Assembly: GCF_029761935.1 (NCBI RefSeq)
Contig: NZ_CP121699.1
Span: 2,294,001-2,358,000 of the forward strand
Direction: 5' to 3'
DNA length: 64,000 nt
Origin: Microbacterium testaceum
GTDB lineage: Bacteria; Actinomycetota; Actinomycetes; Actinomycetales; Microbacteriaceae
Below, in pieces: positions 8,553-18,311 of this stretch (position 1 is the first letter of the stretch; the number at the start of each line of letters is the position of its first letter). The position numbers and the translations under genes are program-made. The notes under the pieces were generated by a model, which searched no databases, was not told where the DNA came from, and saw only the letters and a list, made by a program, of their open reading frames with translations.

Positions 8553-9932
8553 TTACAGCGCGTCGACCACCTGCGACGCGAGGCCCGCGTACGCGGCGGG
8601 GGTCAGCGCGAGCAGGCGCTCTTTCGCGGCGTCGCCGATGTCGAGGCCGCGCACGAACTCCGCGAGCTCGGGGCCGCCGACGCGGCGTCCGCGCGTGAGG
8701 TCCTTCAGCAGCGCGTAGGGGTCGGTGATCTGCGAGCGACCCGCGGCGATCTCCGCGCGCACGACGGTCTGGATCGCCTCGGCGAGCACTTCCCAGTTCG
8801 CGTCGAGGTCGGCCAGCAGCACGCCTTCGGCAAGCGAGATCTCGGTCAGGCCCCGCTGCAGGTTGTCGAGCGCGAGCAGCGAGTGTCCGAACGCGACGCC
8901 GATGTTCCGCTGCGTCGTCGAGTCGGTGAGGTCGCGCTGCATGCGGCTGGTGACGAGGGTGGATGCCAGGGTGCCGAACAACCCGCCGGCGATCTCGAGA
9001 TTCGCCTCGGCGTTCTCGAAGCGGATCGGGTTGATCTTGTGCGGCATGGTCGACGAACCGGTGGCGCCGGCGACGGGGATCTGCGTGAAGTATCCCAGCG
9101 AGATGTAGGTCCAGATGTCGGTGGCGAGGTTGTGCAGGATGCCGCCCGCGTGACGCGCGCGGTCGTACAGCTCGACCTGCCAGTCGTGCGACTCGATCTG
9201 CGTGGTGACCGGGTTGAAGCCCAGGCCGAGCGACTCGATGAACGCGCGCGTCAGCTCGGGCCAGTCGACGTCGGGCTCAGCGGCGACGTGCGCCGACCAG
9301 GTGCCGGTGGCCCCCGAGAACTTGGCGAGGTACTCCCCGGCATCCAGCTGACGGATGACGCGCCCGAGGCGCCATGCGAACACGCCGATCTCTTTGCCCA
9401 TGGTCGTGGGGGTGGCGGGCTGGCCGTGCGTGCGCGAGAGCATCGCGGCGTCGCGGTGCTGCGTCGCGAGCTCGGCGAGGGCGGCGGTGACCGAGCGGAG
9501 CTTCGGCAGCCAGACGCGCTCGACCGCGCGCTGCACGGTGAGGGCGTAGGCGGTGGAGTTGATGTCTTCGCTGGTGCACGCGAAGTGGGTCAGCTCGGCG
9601 AGGGCGGTGAGGCCCAGGGTGTCGAGGCGGTCGCGCACGAGGTACTCGACGGCCTTGACGTCGTGGCGGGTGACCGCCTCTTTCTCTTTCAGCCACGCGA
9701 TCTCGTCGGCGCCGAACTCCTCGTAGAGGGCGCGCAGGCGCGCGCGGTCGGCGTCGGAGACGGGCGAGGTGCCGAACAGCGAGCGGTCGGTCAGGGCGAG
9801 CAGCCACTCGACCTCGACCTCGACGCGGGCGCGGTTGAGCCCGGCCTCCGACAGGTAATCGCCGAGTTCCGCGACGGTGGCGAAGTACCGTCCGTCGAGC
9901 GGGCTGAGGGGCTGCGGGGGCAGAGAGGACAC
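8553..9932 (-). CDS. purB: Adenylosuccinate lyase
   Basis: A 459-residue fumarase/aspartase-superfamily lyase acting twice in purine synthesis: it splits SAICAR to AICAR and adenylosuccinate to AMP, each time releasing fumarate. The family signature GSSTMPHKINP is intact, as are the catalytic-site segments TSEDINS and SRTHGQPATPTTMG. The start is GTG with GGGAG a few bases upstream. The phosphatase gene follows 27 bp upstream on the same strand, so the two may be cotranscribed although functionally unrelated. Confidence 0.95.
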   Translation of the reverse strand: MSSLPPQPLSPLDGRYFATVAELGDYLSEAGLNRARVEVEVEWLLALTDRSLFGTSPVSDADRARLRALYEEFGADEIAWLKEKEAVTRHDVKAVEYLVRDRLDTLGLTALAELTHFACTSEDINSTAYALTVQRAVERVWLPKLRSVTAALAELATQHRDAAMLSRTHGQPATPTTMGKEIGVFAWRLGRVIRQLDAGEYLAKFSGATGTWSAHVAAEPDVDWPELTRAFIESLGLGFNPVTTQIESHDWQVELYDRARHAGGILHNLATDIWTYISLGYFTQIPVAGATGSSTMPHKINPIRFENAEANLEIAGGLFGTLASTLVTSRMQRDLTDSTTQRNIGVAFGHSLLALDNLQRGLTEISLAEGVLLADLDANWEVLAEAIQTVVRAEIAAGRSQITDPYALLKDLTRGRRVGGPELAEFVRGLDIGDAAKERLLALTPAAYAGLASQVVDAL

Positions 9933-9959
9933 GGGTCTCCCGGGGGTTGCGCGAACGGG

Positions 9960-10466
9960 TCAGCCCGCGGAACGGATGGCGGGCTCGAGCTGTCGGAACA
10001 GGGCCCTGCTGGCGCGTTCGATCATACCGAGCACCTCGTCGAACATCGGGGCCCCGGCGTAGTACGGGTCGGGGACATCGAGGGTCTCGGCATCCGGAAG
10101 GAAGGACTGCAGCAGGGCGATCTTGTCGGCGTCGTCGTCGTCGCGCGCCCACCCGCGCAGCACGCGCTCGTGGCTGCGGTCGAGGGCGACGACGAGGTCG
10201 TTGCGCTCGAAATCGGCGTACTGGAACTGCCGGGCGCGGTGCGAGGAGCCGTCGTAGCCCAGGCGATCGAGAGCCGCGAGGGTGCGGTGGTCGGCGCGCT
10301 CGCCGACGTGCCAGTCGCCGGTGCCGGCCGAACTAGACGCGATGTGCGCCCCGAGGCCCGAGGTGTCGGCGATGCGGCGGAACACGACGTCGGCCATCGG
10401 CGAGCGGCAGATGTTGCCACTGCATACGAACACGACGCGGAACGGCGCGTCGGGGTTCGCGGTCAT
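9960..10466 (-). CDS. Low-molecular-weight protein-tyrosine phosphatase
   Basis: A 168-residue cytosolic phosphatase of normal family length. The P-loop CSGNICRSP (C-x5-R-S) is near the N-terminus, and the general acid is the Asp in DVPDPYY close to the C-terminus. It hydrolyses phosphotyrosine or phosphoarginine; the target is not identifiable from context. It lies between purB and a small membrane protein gene, all on the minus strand. Confidence 0.92.
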   Translation of the reverse strand: MTANPDAPFRVVFVCSGNICRSPMADVVFRRIADTSGLGAHIASSSAGTGDWHVGERADHRTLAALDRLGYDGSSHRARQFQYADFERNDLVVALDRSHERVLRGWARDDDDADKIALLQSFLPDAETLDVPDPYYAGAPMFDEVLGMIERASRALFRQLEPAIRSAG

Positions 10467-10500
10467 CCCCCCATCATGGCGGTGATGGGCCTCGAACGCA

Positions 10501-10905
10501 TCAGCGGCGTTCGCGCTCCTCGCGCCGCGGACGCAGGATGCCGCCCAGGACGGCGTTGATGATGCCGATGAGCAGCGCGGCCACGACCGTCAACCAGAAC
10601 TCGCCGGTGCGCAGGCCCCAGTCCCCGTTCGCGGTGATGACGCCCGTGAGCCACAGCAGGAAACCGTTGATGATCAGCGAGATGAGTCCGAGCGTCAGGA
10701 TGTAGAGCGGAATCGCGACGATCTTGACGACGGTGCCGATGATCGTGTTGACCAGCGCGAAGATGAGCCCGACCACGAGCAGCGTGAGCAGAACCTGAAA
10801 CCACTCGCCCGGGGCGAAGGGGATGAGCCGCACCTGCAGGGCGGGCAGCAGAGTGACGATCCAGATGGCGAAGGCGTTGACGGCGACGCGGACGACGAAA
10901 CGCAT
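10501..10905 (-). CDS. Phage-holin-4-2-like (PF04020-type) membrane protein
   Basis: This 134-residue protein is almost entirely four hydrophobic helices: about residues 5-25, 32-55, 60-85 and 103-125. The pattern VNAFAIWIVTLLP, LVNTIIGTVVKIVAIPLYILTLGL and GIINAVLGGILRP is typical of the widespread small membrane family sometimes called holin family 4_2, which is not a phage holin in most chromosomes. It ends in a charged RREERERR tail. Function is unknown. Nothing nearby suggests a prophage. Confidence 0.75.
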   Translation of the reverse strand: MRFVVRVAVNAFAIWIVTLLPALQVRLIPFAPGEWFQVLLTLLVVGLIFALVNTIIGTVVKIVAIPLYILTLGLISLIINGFLLWLTGVITANGDWGLRTGEFWLTVVAALLIGIINAVLGGILRPRREERERR

Positions 10906-11039
10906 GCCCCCATCGTGGCACGCACCCGCCGTCGCGCCACGGGGTTGTGGAGAACGCCCCGCGCGCTCGAGGCCTGGGGAGGACTCGCCGGGGGATAGGG
11001 CGCCTAAAGTGGGACTGACGCGCACGGCGGGCCCCCGGT

Positions 11040-11045
11040 TAGGCT
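11040..11045 (+). promoter_or_regulatory. -10 box of a leaderless promoter (aminotransferase gene)
   Basis: TAGGCT ends six bases before the GTG at 11052, so transcription should begin at or next to the start codon. No ribosome site precedes the GTG. Confidence 0.6.
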
Positions 11046-11051
11046 CGCGGG

Positions 11052-12128
11052 GTGAGTGACGAGCCGGTCCTGCCCCGTATCCGCCCCGAGATCGCCGCGC
11101 TGCCCGCGTACCGGCAGGGACGACAGGCCAGCCCCGACGCCTTCAAGCTCTCGAGCAACGAGAACCCCTTCGAGCCGCTTCCCGGCGTCCTCGATGCGGT
11201 CGTCGCCGCGGGAGCTTTCAACAGATACCCGGATGCCACGGCCGCCCGCCTGCGCGAACGCCTGGCGGCGCGGTACGGCGTCTCGCCCGACGAGGTGCAC
11301 GTCGGCGCCGGCAGCGTCTCGGTGCTGGCGCAGCTCCTGCTGGCGACCTCGGGTCCCGGCGACGAGGTCGTCTACGCCTGGCGCTCGTTCGAGGCCTACC
11401 CCTCGCTCGTCGCGGTCGCGGGGGCGAAGAGCGTGCAGGTGCCGTTGACCGCCGACTCGCGTCACGACCTCCCCGCGATGGCCGCCGCCGTCACCGAGCG
11501 CACGCGCCTGGTGATCGTGTGCAGCCCCAACAACCCCACGGGGCCGACCGTCGGGTACGACGAGTTCGCCGCGTTCGTCGACGCCGTGCCGCGCGACGTG
11601 CTCATCGTCCTCGACGAGGCCTACGCCGAATTCGTGACCGACCCCGCGTCAGTCGAGGGCAGTCGGGTGCGCGCGGTGCTCGGTCGCCCGAACGTCGTCG
11701 TCCTGCGCACCTTCTCGAAGGCATACGGGCTCGCGGGTCTGCGTATCGGCTACGCGATCGGCCACACCGGGGTGCTCGATGCCGCGCGCACCACCGCCAT
11801 CCCGCTCTCGGTCACGGCGGCCGGAGAGGCCGCGGCGATCGCGAGCCTCGATGCCGAGAGCGAGCTGCTGCACCGCGTGAAGGTCATCGCCGAGCGACGC
11901 GACCGCCTCGTCGGCCGCCTTCGCGAGGCCGGGTGGAACGTCCCCGACGCCCAGGGCAACTTCGTGTGGCTCGCCGCCGGCGATCGCACGGTCGAGGTCG
12001 CCACCGCTTTCGAAGAGGCCGGGCTCATCGTGCGTCCGTTCCCGGGCGACGGCATCCGCATCTCGATCGGCGAAGAGGAGTCGCTCGACCGCGTGGTCGA
12101 GGTCGCCGCGGCCACCGCCCCGCACTGA
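11052..12128 (+). CDS. hisC: Histidinol-phosphate / aromatic aminotransferase (HisC family)
   Basis: A 358-residue fold-type-I PLP aminotransferase. Visible landmarks are [11 protein letters not shown] at the N-terminus, CSPNNPTG, the PLP Asp in LDEAYAEF and the Schiff-base Lys in [16 protein letters not shown]. It transfers an amino group between histidinol phosphate (or an aromatic or related 2-oxo acid) and 2-oxoglutarate. It is not in a his operon; the next genes encode a 2-oxoacid dehydrogenase. A role in amino acid breakdown, supplying 2-oxo acids to that complex, is therefore as likely as histidine synthesis. Confidence 0.85.
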   Translation: MSDEPVLPRIRPEIAALPAYRQGRQASPDAFKLSSNENPFEPLPGVLDAVVAAGAFNRYPDATAARLRERLAARYGVSPDEVHVGAGSVSVLAQLLLATSGPGDEVVYAWRSFEAYPSLVAVAGAKSVQVPLTADSRHDLPAMAAAVTERTRLVIVCSPNNPTGPTVGYDEFAAFVDAVPRDVLIVLDEAYAEFVTDPASVEGSRVRAVLGRPNVVVLRTFSKAYGLAGLRIGYAIGHTGVLDAARTTAIPLSVTAAGEAAAIASLDAESELLHRVKVIAERRDRLVGRLREAGWNVPDAQGNFVWLAAGDRTVEVATAFEEAGLIVRPFPGDGIRISIGEEESLDRVVEVAAATAPH

Positions 12129-12226
12129 TCCGCGGCGGCGCCTTTGTCGACAACGAACGCCGAATCACGGCATCCGTTGTGCACCTCATGCGGTCTCGCG
12201 CATGGGTCGCGCGTTAGCGTGGGTTC

Positions 12227-13357
12227 ATGACCCCGCTCGACGACCCCGCTCTCGTGCGCGTTCTGGCAGCCGACGGCACGCTGGCCCCCACGCCCGCCGC
12301 CGAGCGCTACCTGCCGCTCATCGACGCCCTGACCGACGCCGAACTCGAGACCTTCTACCGCGACATGGTCTCGATCCGCGCGTTCGACGTGCAGGCCACC
12401 AACCTGCAGCGCCAGGGGCAGCTCGCCCTGTGGCCGCCGTCCTTCGGGCAGGAGGCCGCGCAGGTCGGCTCCGCTCGCGCGGCCCGCGCGCAGGACCATG
12501 TCTTCCCCTCGTATCGCGAGCACGTGGTCACCCGCATCCGCGGCGTCGACCCGCTCGACATCATCCGCCTCATGCGCGGACTCACGCACGGCGGGTGGGA
12601 CCCGACCGACCCGAAGAACGGCAACACGCACATCTACACGCTGGTCCTGGGCGCGCAGACGCTGCACGCCACGGGTCTTGCGATGGGCCTGGTGTTCGAC
12701 GGAAAGAGCGGCACGGGCGACCCCGAGCGCGACGAAGCCGTGATCGTCTACTACGGCGACGGCGCCTCGAGCCAGGGCGACGTGCACGAGGCGATGGTCT
12801 TCGCCGCGAGCTTCCAGACCCCCGAGGTGTTCTTCCTGCAGAACAACCAGTGGGCCATCTCGGTGCCGGTCGCGACGCAGTCGCGCTCGCCGCTGTACAA
12901 GCGCGGTGAGGGCTACGGCATCCCGAGCCTCCAGGTCGACGGAAACGACGTGCTCGCGAGCTACGCCGTGTCGAAGGTCGCCCTCGACGAGGCGCGCGCA
13001 GGCGGCGGCCCCCGCGCGATCGAGGCGATGACCTACCGCATGGGCGCGCACACGACCAGCGACGATCCCACCAAGTACCGCACCTCCGACGAAGAGAAGG
13101 CGTGGGCCGGGCGCGACCCGATCGCCCGCATGCGCGCCTACCTCGAGGGACGCGGCGCCTCGCAGCAGTTCTTCGACGACGCGGATGCCGAGGGTGCCGC
13201 CCTCGCCGACGACGTGCGCGTGCGCACGAACGAGCTCGGTGGCATCCCGCGCGTGCACATGTTCGAGAGCGTCTACTCCGAAGCCCACGCGCTGATCGCC
13301 GAGGAGCAGCGCTGGCTCGACGACTACGAGAACTCGATGGAAGGGGGCGCGCAGTGA
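12227..13357 (+). CDS. 2-oxoacid (branched-chain/pyruvate) dehydrogenase E1 component, alpha subunit
   Basis: This 376-residue thiamine-diphosphate subunit shows QEAAQVG, SYREH near the active site, and the ThDP/Mg motif YYGDGASSQGDVHEAM...NNQW. The ATG lies six bases after TAGCGT (leaderless). Its stop overlaps the GTG of the beta subunit (GTGA), ensuring matched synthesis. With the beta subunit it decarboxylates a 2-oxo acid and passes the acyl group to the E2 lipoyl arm. The separate alpha/beta architecture and the nearby aminotransferase favour a branched-chain 2-oxoacid complex; pyruvate cannot be excluded. Confidence 0.9.
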   Translation: MTPLDDPALVRVLAADGTLAPTPAAERYLPLIDALTDAELETFYRDMVSIRAFDVQATNLQRQGQLALWPPSFGQEAAQVGSARAARAQDHVFPSYREHVVTRIRGVDPLDIIRLMRGLTHGGWDPTDPKNGNTHIYTLVLGAQTLHATGLAMGLVFDGKSGTGDPERDEAVIVYYGDGASSQGDVHEAMVFAASFQTPEVFFLQNNQWAISVPVATQSRSPLYKRGEGYGIPSLQVDGNDVLASYAVSKVALDEARAGGGPRAIEAMTYRMGAHTTSDDPTKYRTSDEEKAWAGRDPIARMRAYLEGRGASQQFFDDADAEGAALADDVRVRTNELGGIPRVHMFESVYSEAHALIAEEQRWLDDYENSMEGGAQ

Positions 13358-14331
13358 CCGACAACATGCCGATCAGCCGCGCGCTGAACGCCGGGCTCCG
13401 TCGCGCGCTCGAGACCGACGACCGCGTGCTGCTCATGGGTGAGGACATCGGCCCGCTCGGCGGCGTCTTCCGCGTGACCGAGGGCCTGCAGAAGGACTTC
13501 GGTCCGCGCAGGGTCATCGACTCCCCGCTCGCGGAGTCGGGGATCGTCGGCACCGCGATCGGTCTCGCGATGGGTGGCTTCACGCCCGTCCTCGAGATCC
13601 AGTTCGACGGGTTCGTCTTCCCCGCCTTCGACCAGATCACCTCGCAGCTCGCGAAGATCACGAACCGCCACGAGGGCGCGGTGCGCATGCCCGTCGTCAT
13701 CCGCATCCCCTACGGCGGACACATCGGCGCGGTCGAGCACCACCAGGAGAGCCCCGAGGCGTACTTCACGCACACGGCAGGGCTCCGGGTGGTCAGCCCC
13801 TCGAACGCGAACGATGCTTACTGGATGATCCAGCAGGCGATCGAATCGCCCGACCCCATCGTCTTCCTCGAGCCGAAGGCCAAGTACTGGCAGAAGGGCG
13901 AGGTCGACCTCGAGGCCCCCGCGCTGCCGTTGCACGCGAGCCGCATCGTCCGCCGCGGCACCGACGTCACGCTCGTCGGACACGGCGCGATGGTGACGAC
14001 CCTGCTGCAGGCCGCCGCTCTCGCCGAGAGCGAGGGCACGAGCTGCGAGGTCATCGACCTGCGTTCGCTCTCGCCCGTCGACTACGGCCCCCTGCTCGAC
14101 TCGGTGCGCCGCACCGGCCGCATGGTCTACGCGCAGGAGGCGCCGGGCTTCACCTCGCTCGGCTCCGAGATCGCCGCGACCGTCATGGAGAAGGCTTTCT
14201 TCGCGCTCGAGGCGCCCGTGCTGCGGGTGTCGGGGTTCGACGTGCCCTTCCCGCCCGCGAAGCTCGAGGGCACCTACCTGCCCGACGCCGACCGCATCCT
14301 CGAGGCCGTCGACCGGTCTCTGGCGTACTGA
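13354..14331 (+). CDS. 2-oxoacid dehydrogenase E1 component, beta subunit
   Basis: A 325-residue transketolase-like beta subunit, coupled to the alpha gene by a GTGA overlap. Typical motifs are LLMGEDIGPLGGVFRVT, DSPLAESGIVGTAIGLAM, EIQFDGFVFPAFDQ, the His-bearing GGHIGAVEHHQESPEAYF and the C-terminal GFDVPFP. It completes the heterotetrameric E1 enzyme. The length is normal. The gap to E2 (14332-14445) contains a long composite palindrome. Confidence 0.92.
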   Translation: MTDNMPISRALNAGLRRALETDDRVLLMGEDIGPLGGVFRVTEGLQKDFGPRRVIDSPLAESGIVGTAIGLAMGGFTPVLEIQFDGFVFPAFDQITSQLAKITNRHEGAVRMPVVIRIPYGGHIGAVEHHQESPEAYFTHTAGLRVVSPSNANDAYWMIQQAIESPDPIVFLEPKAKYWQKGEVDLEAPALPLHASRIVRRGTDVTLVGHGAMVTTLLQAAALAESEGTSCEVIDLRSLSPVDYGPLLDSVRRTGRMVYAQEAPGFTSLGSEIAATVMEKAFFALEAPVLRVSGFDVPFPPAKLEGTYLPDADRILEAVDRSLAY

Positions 14332-14358
14332 TCCGCTCTTCCTCTCCCCGCCATGAAC

Positions 14359-14429
14359 CGCGAGACTGCAACTCGCTGACGAATCCGCGACAGCCTGTCA
14401 CCGTTTCGTCAGCGAGATGACGTCTCGCG
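14359..14429. repeat. Long composite palindrome between E1 beta and E2
   Basis: Nested arms pair around a short GACAGCCTGTC centre: CGCGAGAC (14359-14366) with GTCTCGCG (14422-14429), and CTCGCTGACGAA (14372-14383) with TTCGTCAGCGAG (14405-14416), the latter perfect over 12 bp. In RNA this would form a strong 71-base hairpin just upstream of the E2 ribosome site. It could set the E1:E2 expression ratio. Confidence 0.75.
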
Positions 14430-14445
14430 AGCAAAGGACACCACC

Positions 14446-15774
14446 GTGACCGAGCAGACCTTCGTTCTCCCCGACGTCGGGGAAGGGCTCACCGAGGCCG
14501 AGATCGTGCAGTGGCGCGTCGCGCCGGGTGACACCGTCGCCGTCAACGACGTGATCGTCGAGATCGAGACGGCCAAGTCGCTCGTCGAGCTGCCCTCGCC
14601 ATACTCGGGCACGGTGGGCGAGTTGCTGGCCTCCGAGGGCTCCACCGTCGAGGTGGGCGCACCGATCATCACGATCGGATCGGCGGATGCCGACACCCCG
14701 GCCCCCGCGGAACCGGTGAGCGCCCCCGAGCCCAGCGACCCCGGCGGGGCCGTGCTCGTCGGCTACGGCACGGGCGGAGCGGTGTCGTCGCGGCGGCGGA
14801 AGCCCGCCGAGCGCCCCGTGAAGGCGTCGGTCGGCGTCGTCGCCAAGCCCCCGATCCGCAAGCTCGCGCGCGACCTCGGTGTCGACCTCTCGGCCGTCAC
14901 GCCCAGCGGACCCGCCGGCGAGGTGACCCGCGACGACGTTGTGAAGCACGCCGAGCAGGCCAGCGTGTTCCGCAACATCGAGACGCCCGCGTGGGGTGCC
15001 GTCCGCGAGGAGACGATCGCCGTGGCCCCACCCGCGACGCCCGCCCCCGTGGCATCCGCTCCCTCCTCCGACGCCCGCGAGGAGTCGATCCCCGTCCGCG
15101 GTGTCCGCAAGGCGACCGCCAACGCGATGACCTCGAGCGCGTACTCGGCGCCGCACGTGTCGGTGTGGGTCGACGTCGACGCCTCGCGCACGATGGAGCT
15201 CGTCAAGCGCCTCAAGGCCTCGCCCGACTTCGCCGACGTCAAGATCTCGCCGCTGCTGATCATGGCGCGCGCCGTGATCTGGGCCCTGCGCCGGACCCCG
15301 ATGATCAACGCCGCGTGGGTGGACTCCGAAGACGGCGCGCAGATCTCGGTGCGCCACTACGTCAACCTCGGCATCGCCGCGGCGACACCCCGCGGCCTGC
15401 TCGTGCCGAACATCAAGGACGCCCAGTCGATGAACACGCGCGAGCTGGCGAAGGCACTCGAGCACCTCACCCTCACCGCGCGCGAGGGCAAGACCAGCCC
15501 CGCCGACCAGACCGGCGGCACCTTCACGATCACGAACATCGGCGTGTTCGGAGTGGATGCCGGGACCCCGATCATCAACCCCGGCGAGGCCGGCATCATC
15601 GCGCTCGGCGCGATCCGCCAGAAGCCGTGGGTCGTCGACGGCGAGGTGCGTCCCCGCTGGGTGACCACGGTCTCGGGCTCGTTCGATCACCGCGTGGTCG
15701 ACGGCGACGGAATCTCGCGGTTCATCGCGGACGTGGCATCCGTGCTCGAGGAGCCGGCGCTGCTGCTCGACTGA
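14446..15774 (+). CDS. Dihydrolipoamide acyltransferase (E2) of a 2-oxoacid dehydrogenase complex
   Basis: This 442-residue E2 has one lipoyl domain (residues about 5-80; the lipoylated Lys is K44 in [10 protein letters not shown]), a Pro/Ala linker, a peripheral-subunit-binding domain (about 130-168, [18 protein letters not shown]) and a catalytic acyltransferase domain ending with [11 protein letters not shown], which carries the active-site His and Asp. The GTG start has AAAGGA upstream. It transfers acyl groups from E1 to CoA. No E3 gene is in the window, so a shared dihydrolipoamide dehydrogenase is implied. Confidence 0.93.
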   Translation: MTEQTFVLPDVGEGLTEAEIVQWRVAPGDTVAVNDVIVEIETAKSLVELPSPYSGTVGELLASEGSTVEVGAPIITIGSADADTPAPAEPVSAPEPSDPGGAVLVGYGTGGAVSSRRRKPAERPVKASVGVVAKPPIRKLARDLGVDLSAVTPSGPAGEVTRDDVVKHAEQASVFRNIETPAWGAVREETIAVAPPATPAPVASAPSSDAREESIPVRGVRKATANAMTSSAYSAPHVSVWVDVDASRTMELVKRLKASPDFADVKISPLLIMARAVIWALRRTPMINAAWVDSEDGAQISVRHYVNLGIAAATPRGLLVPNIKDAQSMNTRELAKALEHLTLTAREGKTSPADQTGGTFTITNIGVFGVDAGTPIINPGEAGIIALGAIRQKPWVVDGEVRPRWVTTVSGSFDHRVVDGDGISRFIADVASVLEEPALLLD

Positions 15775-15805
15775 GCGGCGCGCGCACTGCCGGCGCGCAG
15801 GGGGC

Positions 15806-17245
15806 TCAGCGCAGCGACGGCCGCTTCTCGACCGGCGTCGACCGCGTGGGGATCAGCAGCGCCAGCACCAGCGCGATCGCCGCGGCGCCGATGCCCATCA
15901 GGAACGACACCTGGAACGCCTGCGAGGTCGGCACGCGCGTCTCACCCGAGCCGGTCGACAGGGTCGCGAGCACGACGCCGACGATCGCGGCGGCGGTGCT
16001 CGTGCCGAGGGAACGCGCGAGGGCGTTGAGGCCGTTCGAGGCGCCGGTCTCGCTCGGCGGCACGGCGCGCATGATGAGCATGGGCATGGCGGCGTACCCG
16101 AACCCGATGCCGAAGCCGATCAGGATGTTCGCGACGACGAAGTGCCAGACCTCGGTCGAGAAGATGAGGCTGAAGCCGTAGGCGAGGATGAGCGAGATCG
16201 AGCCGGCCACGAGCAGCACACGGGGTCCGATCGTCCGGGCCAGGGTGCCCGAGATCGGCGACAGCACCATCATCACCAGGCCCGAGGGCATGACCACGAG
16301 GCTCGCGGCCAGCAGCGACAGGCCGAGTCCGACGCCGGTGGCGACGGGAAGCTCGAGCATCTGCGGGTACGCGACGTTCGAGGTGAAGAGGGCGAAACCC
16401 ATCGCGACGGATGCCAGGTTGGTGAGCAGCACGGGGCGGCGCGCGGCGACACGGAGGTCGAGCAGCGGGTTCTCGACGCGCAGCTCGTACCAGCCCCACA
16501 CGAGCAGAACGAGAATGCCGCCGATGGCGAGGCCGAGCGTCAGCGGCGAGGTCCAGCCCCACGAGTTGCCGCGCGAGACCGCGAGCAGCACGCCGATCAG
16601 GCCGATCGCGAGGCCGACGGCGCCCAGGTAGTCGAAGCGCCCGGCGGTGCGCAGCACGCTGACGGGGACGATCCAGAGGATCAGCACGAAGACGATCGCG
16701 CCGAGGGCTCCGGCGATCCAGAACAGCCAGTGCCAGTCGGTGTTCTCGGCCACGAGGGCGCTGATCGGCAGCCCCAGGGCGCCGCCGACGCCGAGCGTCG
16801 CGCTCATGAGGGCGATCGCGCTGTCGACGCGGTTCTCGTGCAGCACGTCGCGCATGATCGAGATGCCCAGCGGCACGACGCCCACCACGGCGCCCTGCAG
16901 CGCGCGACCGATGATCATGCCGATGATCCCGGTCGAGAGCGCGGCCACGACCGAGCCGAGCATCATCACGATCAGCAGCACGAGCACGATGCGGCGCTTG
17001 CCGTACATGTCGCCCAGGCGGCCCGCGATGGGGGTGATGACGGCGGCGGCGAGCAGCGTCGAGGTCACGACCCAGGCGGTGTCGTCACGCGAGGCGTTCA
17101 GCAGCTGCGGCAGCTGCGACTGGATGGGCACCACGAGGGTGAACATGAACGACGAGCACAGGCCCGCGAGGGCCAGGATCGCGACGACCAGACCCTGAGG
17201 GCTGTTCCGGGACAATCTCTTACGCGCGTTTTCATCCCGTGACAT
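15806..17245 (-). CDS. MFS transporter, DHA2-type drug exporter (14 helices)
   Basis: A 479-residue, highly hydrophobic protein with about 14 membrane helices. The MFS motif A is seen as GRLGDMYGKRR after helix 2 and motif C-like glycines follow in helix 5. It is probably a proton-driven multidrug exporter. The ATG at 17245 is used; a GTG directly before it is possible because TAGCCT lies five to eight bases upstream and suggests a leaderless message. It is divergent from the methionine transporter operon. Substrate unknown. Confidence 0.85.
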   Translation of the reverse strand: MSRDENARKRLSRNSPQGLVVAILALAGLCSSFMFTLVVPIQSQLPQLLNASRDDTAWVVTSTLLAAAVITPIAGRLGDMYGKRRIVLVLLIVMMLGSVVAALSTGIIGMIIGRALQGAVVGVVPLGISIMRDVLHENRVDSAIALMSATLGVGGALGLPISALVAENTDWHWLFWIAGALGAIVFVLILWIVPVSVLRTAGRFDYLGAVGLAIGLIGVLLAVSRGNSWGWTSPLTLGLAIGGILVLLVWGWYELRVENPLLDLRVAARRPVLLTNLASVAMGFALFTSNVAYPQMLELPVATGVGLGLSLLAASLVVMPSGLVMMVLSPISGTLARTIGPRVLLVAGSISLILAYGFSLIFSTEVWHFVVANILIGFGIGFGYAAMPMLIMRAVPPSETGASNGLNALARSLGTSTAAAIVGVVLATLSTGSGETRVPTSQAFQVSFLMGIGAAAIALVLALLIPTRSTPVEKRPSLR

Positions 17246-17349
17246 CACTGTCCAGGCTACGCCTCCGCTGTGAGCCCGCGGGTCGATGAGGCGTGCGATC
17301 ATCGCCGATGCCTCGGCATCCGCCCAATCGATTACTCCGCGTGACAGCC

Positions 17350-17366
17350 CGTTACCGGTCGTAACG
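17350..17366. promoter_or_regulatory. Inverted repeat, possible operator upstream of metQ
   Basis: CGTTAC and GTAACG form a perfect 6-bp inverted repeat with a five-base spacer, 43 bp upstream of metQ. It is a candidate repressor site. No SAM-riboswitch-like sequence was seen in this spacer. Confidence 0.35.
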
Positions 17367-17408
17367 CCTCGAATTCCGATCCCGGATGCCGCGTGCTGAC
17401 GTGGTCTC

Positions 17409-18311
17409 ATGACTACTCGCCGCACCGCACGCCTGGCCACGATCCTCAGTGCTTCCGCCGCTGCCCTGATGCTGACCCTCACCGGTTGCGCCGGGGGTGC
17501 GGCATCCGCAGGCGACTCCTCGCGCATCGTCCTCGGCGCCGACGACGGCAACGAGGCGCACTGGACGGTGCTGAAGCAGAAGCTCGCCGGCGAGGGCATC
17601 GACCTCGAGGTGCGCACCATCAACGACGGCGTGCAGCTCAACCAGGGCGTGCAGGACGGCGAGCTCGATGTGAACCTCTTCCAGCACCTGATCTACCTGT
17701 CGCAGTTCAATGTCGAGAACAACGGCTCGCTCGTGCCGGTCGGTGCGACGGCGGTGTACCCGCTCGCGCTGTACTCCGAGAAGTACCAGGACGTGAAGGA
17801 CCTGCCCGAGGGTGCGAAGGTCGCCATCCCCAACAACCCGACCAACCTCGCCCGCGGTCTGCTCAACCTGCAGACGGCGGGGCTGCTGACGCTGAAGGAC
17901 GGCGGCACGGCCTTCTCGACGCCGGCCGACATCGTCTCGACCAAGGTCGAGCTGCTGCCCGTCGACACGAATCAGACCGTCACCGCGCTCAAGGACGGCA
18001 GCGCCCAGGCCGCGATCGTCAACAACACGCAGGCGCAGAAGGGCGGGCTCGGCGACGAGCTCATCATCTTCAAGGAAGACCTGAACAACCCGCAGCTCGC
18101 TCCGTACATCAACGCGTTCGTCACGCGCGACGACAAGAAGGACGACCCGCGCTGGGCCAAGCTCGTCGAGGCGTACCACTCGACCGAGGTCGAGACGGCG
18201 GTCACCGAGCTGAACCAGGGCAACCTGCAGTTCAAGACCGAGTGGACCGGCGCGCAACTGCAGGACGAGCTGACGAGCCTCGAAGACGCCCTCAAGGCCC
18301 AGAAGGGATGA
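17409..18311 (+). CDS. metQ: MetQ/NlpA-family substrate-binding lipoprotein
   Basis: A 300-residue exported binding protein of an ABC importer. The signal peptide ends in lipobox LTGC (cysteine near residue 27), so it is tethered to the outer face of the membrane. Motifs GVQLNQGVQDGELDVNLFQH and VAIPNNPTNLARGL are characteristic of MetQ-type proteins. It is followed without a gap by the ATPase and permease, forming a complete D- or L-methionine (or related amino acid) importer. No strong ribosome site precedes the ATG. Confidence 0.9.
   Translation: MTTRRTARLATILSASAAALMLTLTGCAGGAASAGDSSRIVLGADDGNEAHWTVLKQKLAGEGIDLEVRTINDGVQLNQGVQDGELDVNLFQHLIYLSQFNVENNGSLVPVGATAVYPLALYSEKYQDVKDLPEGAKVAIPNNPTNLARGLLNLQTAGLLTLKDGGTAFSTPADIVSTKVELLPVDTNQTVTALKDGSAQAAIVNNTQAQKGGLGDELIIFKEDLNNPQLAPYINAFVTRDDKKDDPRWAKLVEAYHSTEVETAVTELNQGNLQFKTEWTGAQLQDELTSLEDALKAQKG

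Noticed and set aside
10501..10905. Prophage because of a holin-family protein
   Set aside because: This membrane family is widespread in chromosomes; no phage structural, lysis or integrase genes are near.
17246..17408. Possible SAM riboswitch upstream of metQNI
   Set aside because: The 163-bp spacer lacks the conserved SAM-I or SAM-II/IV core segments; only a short inverted repeat (17350-17366) stands out.
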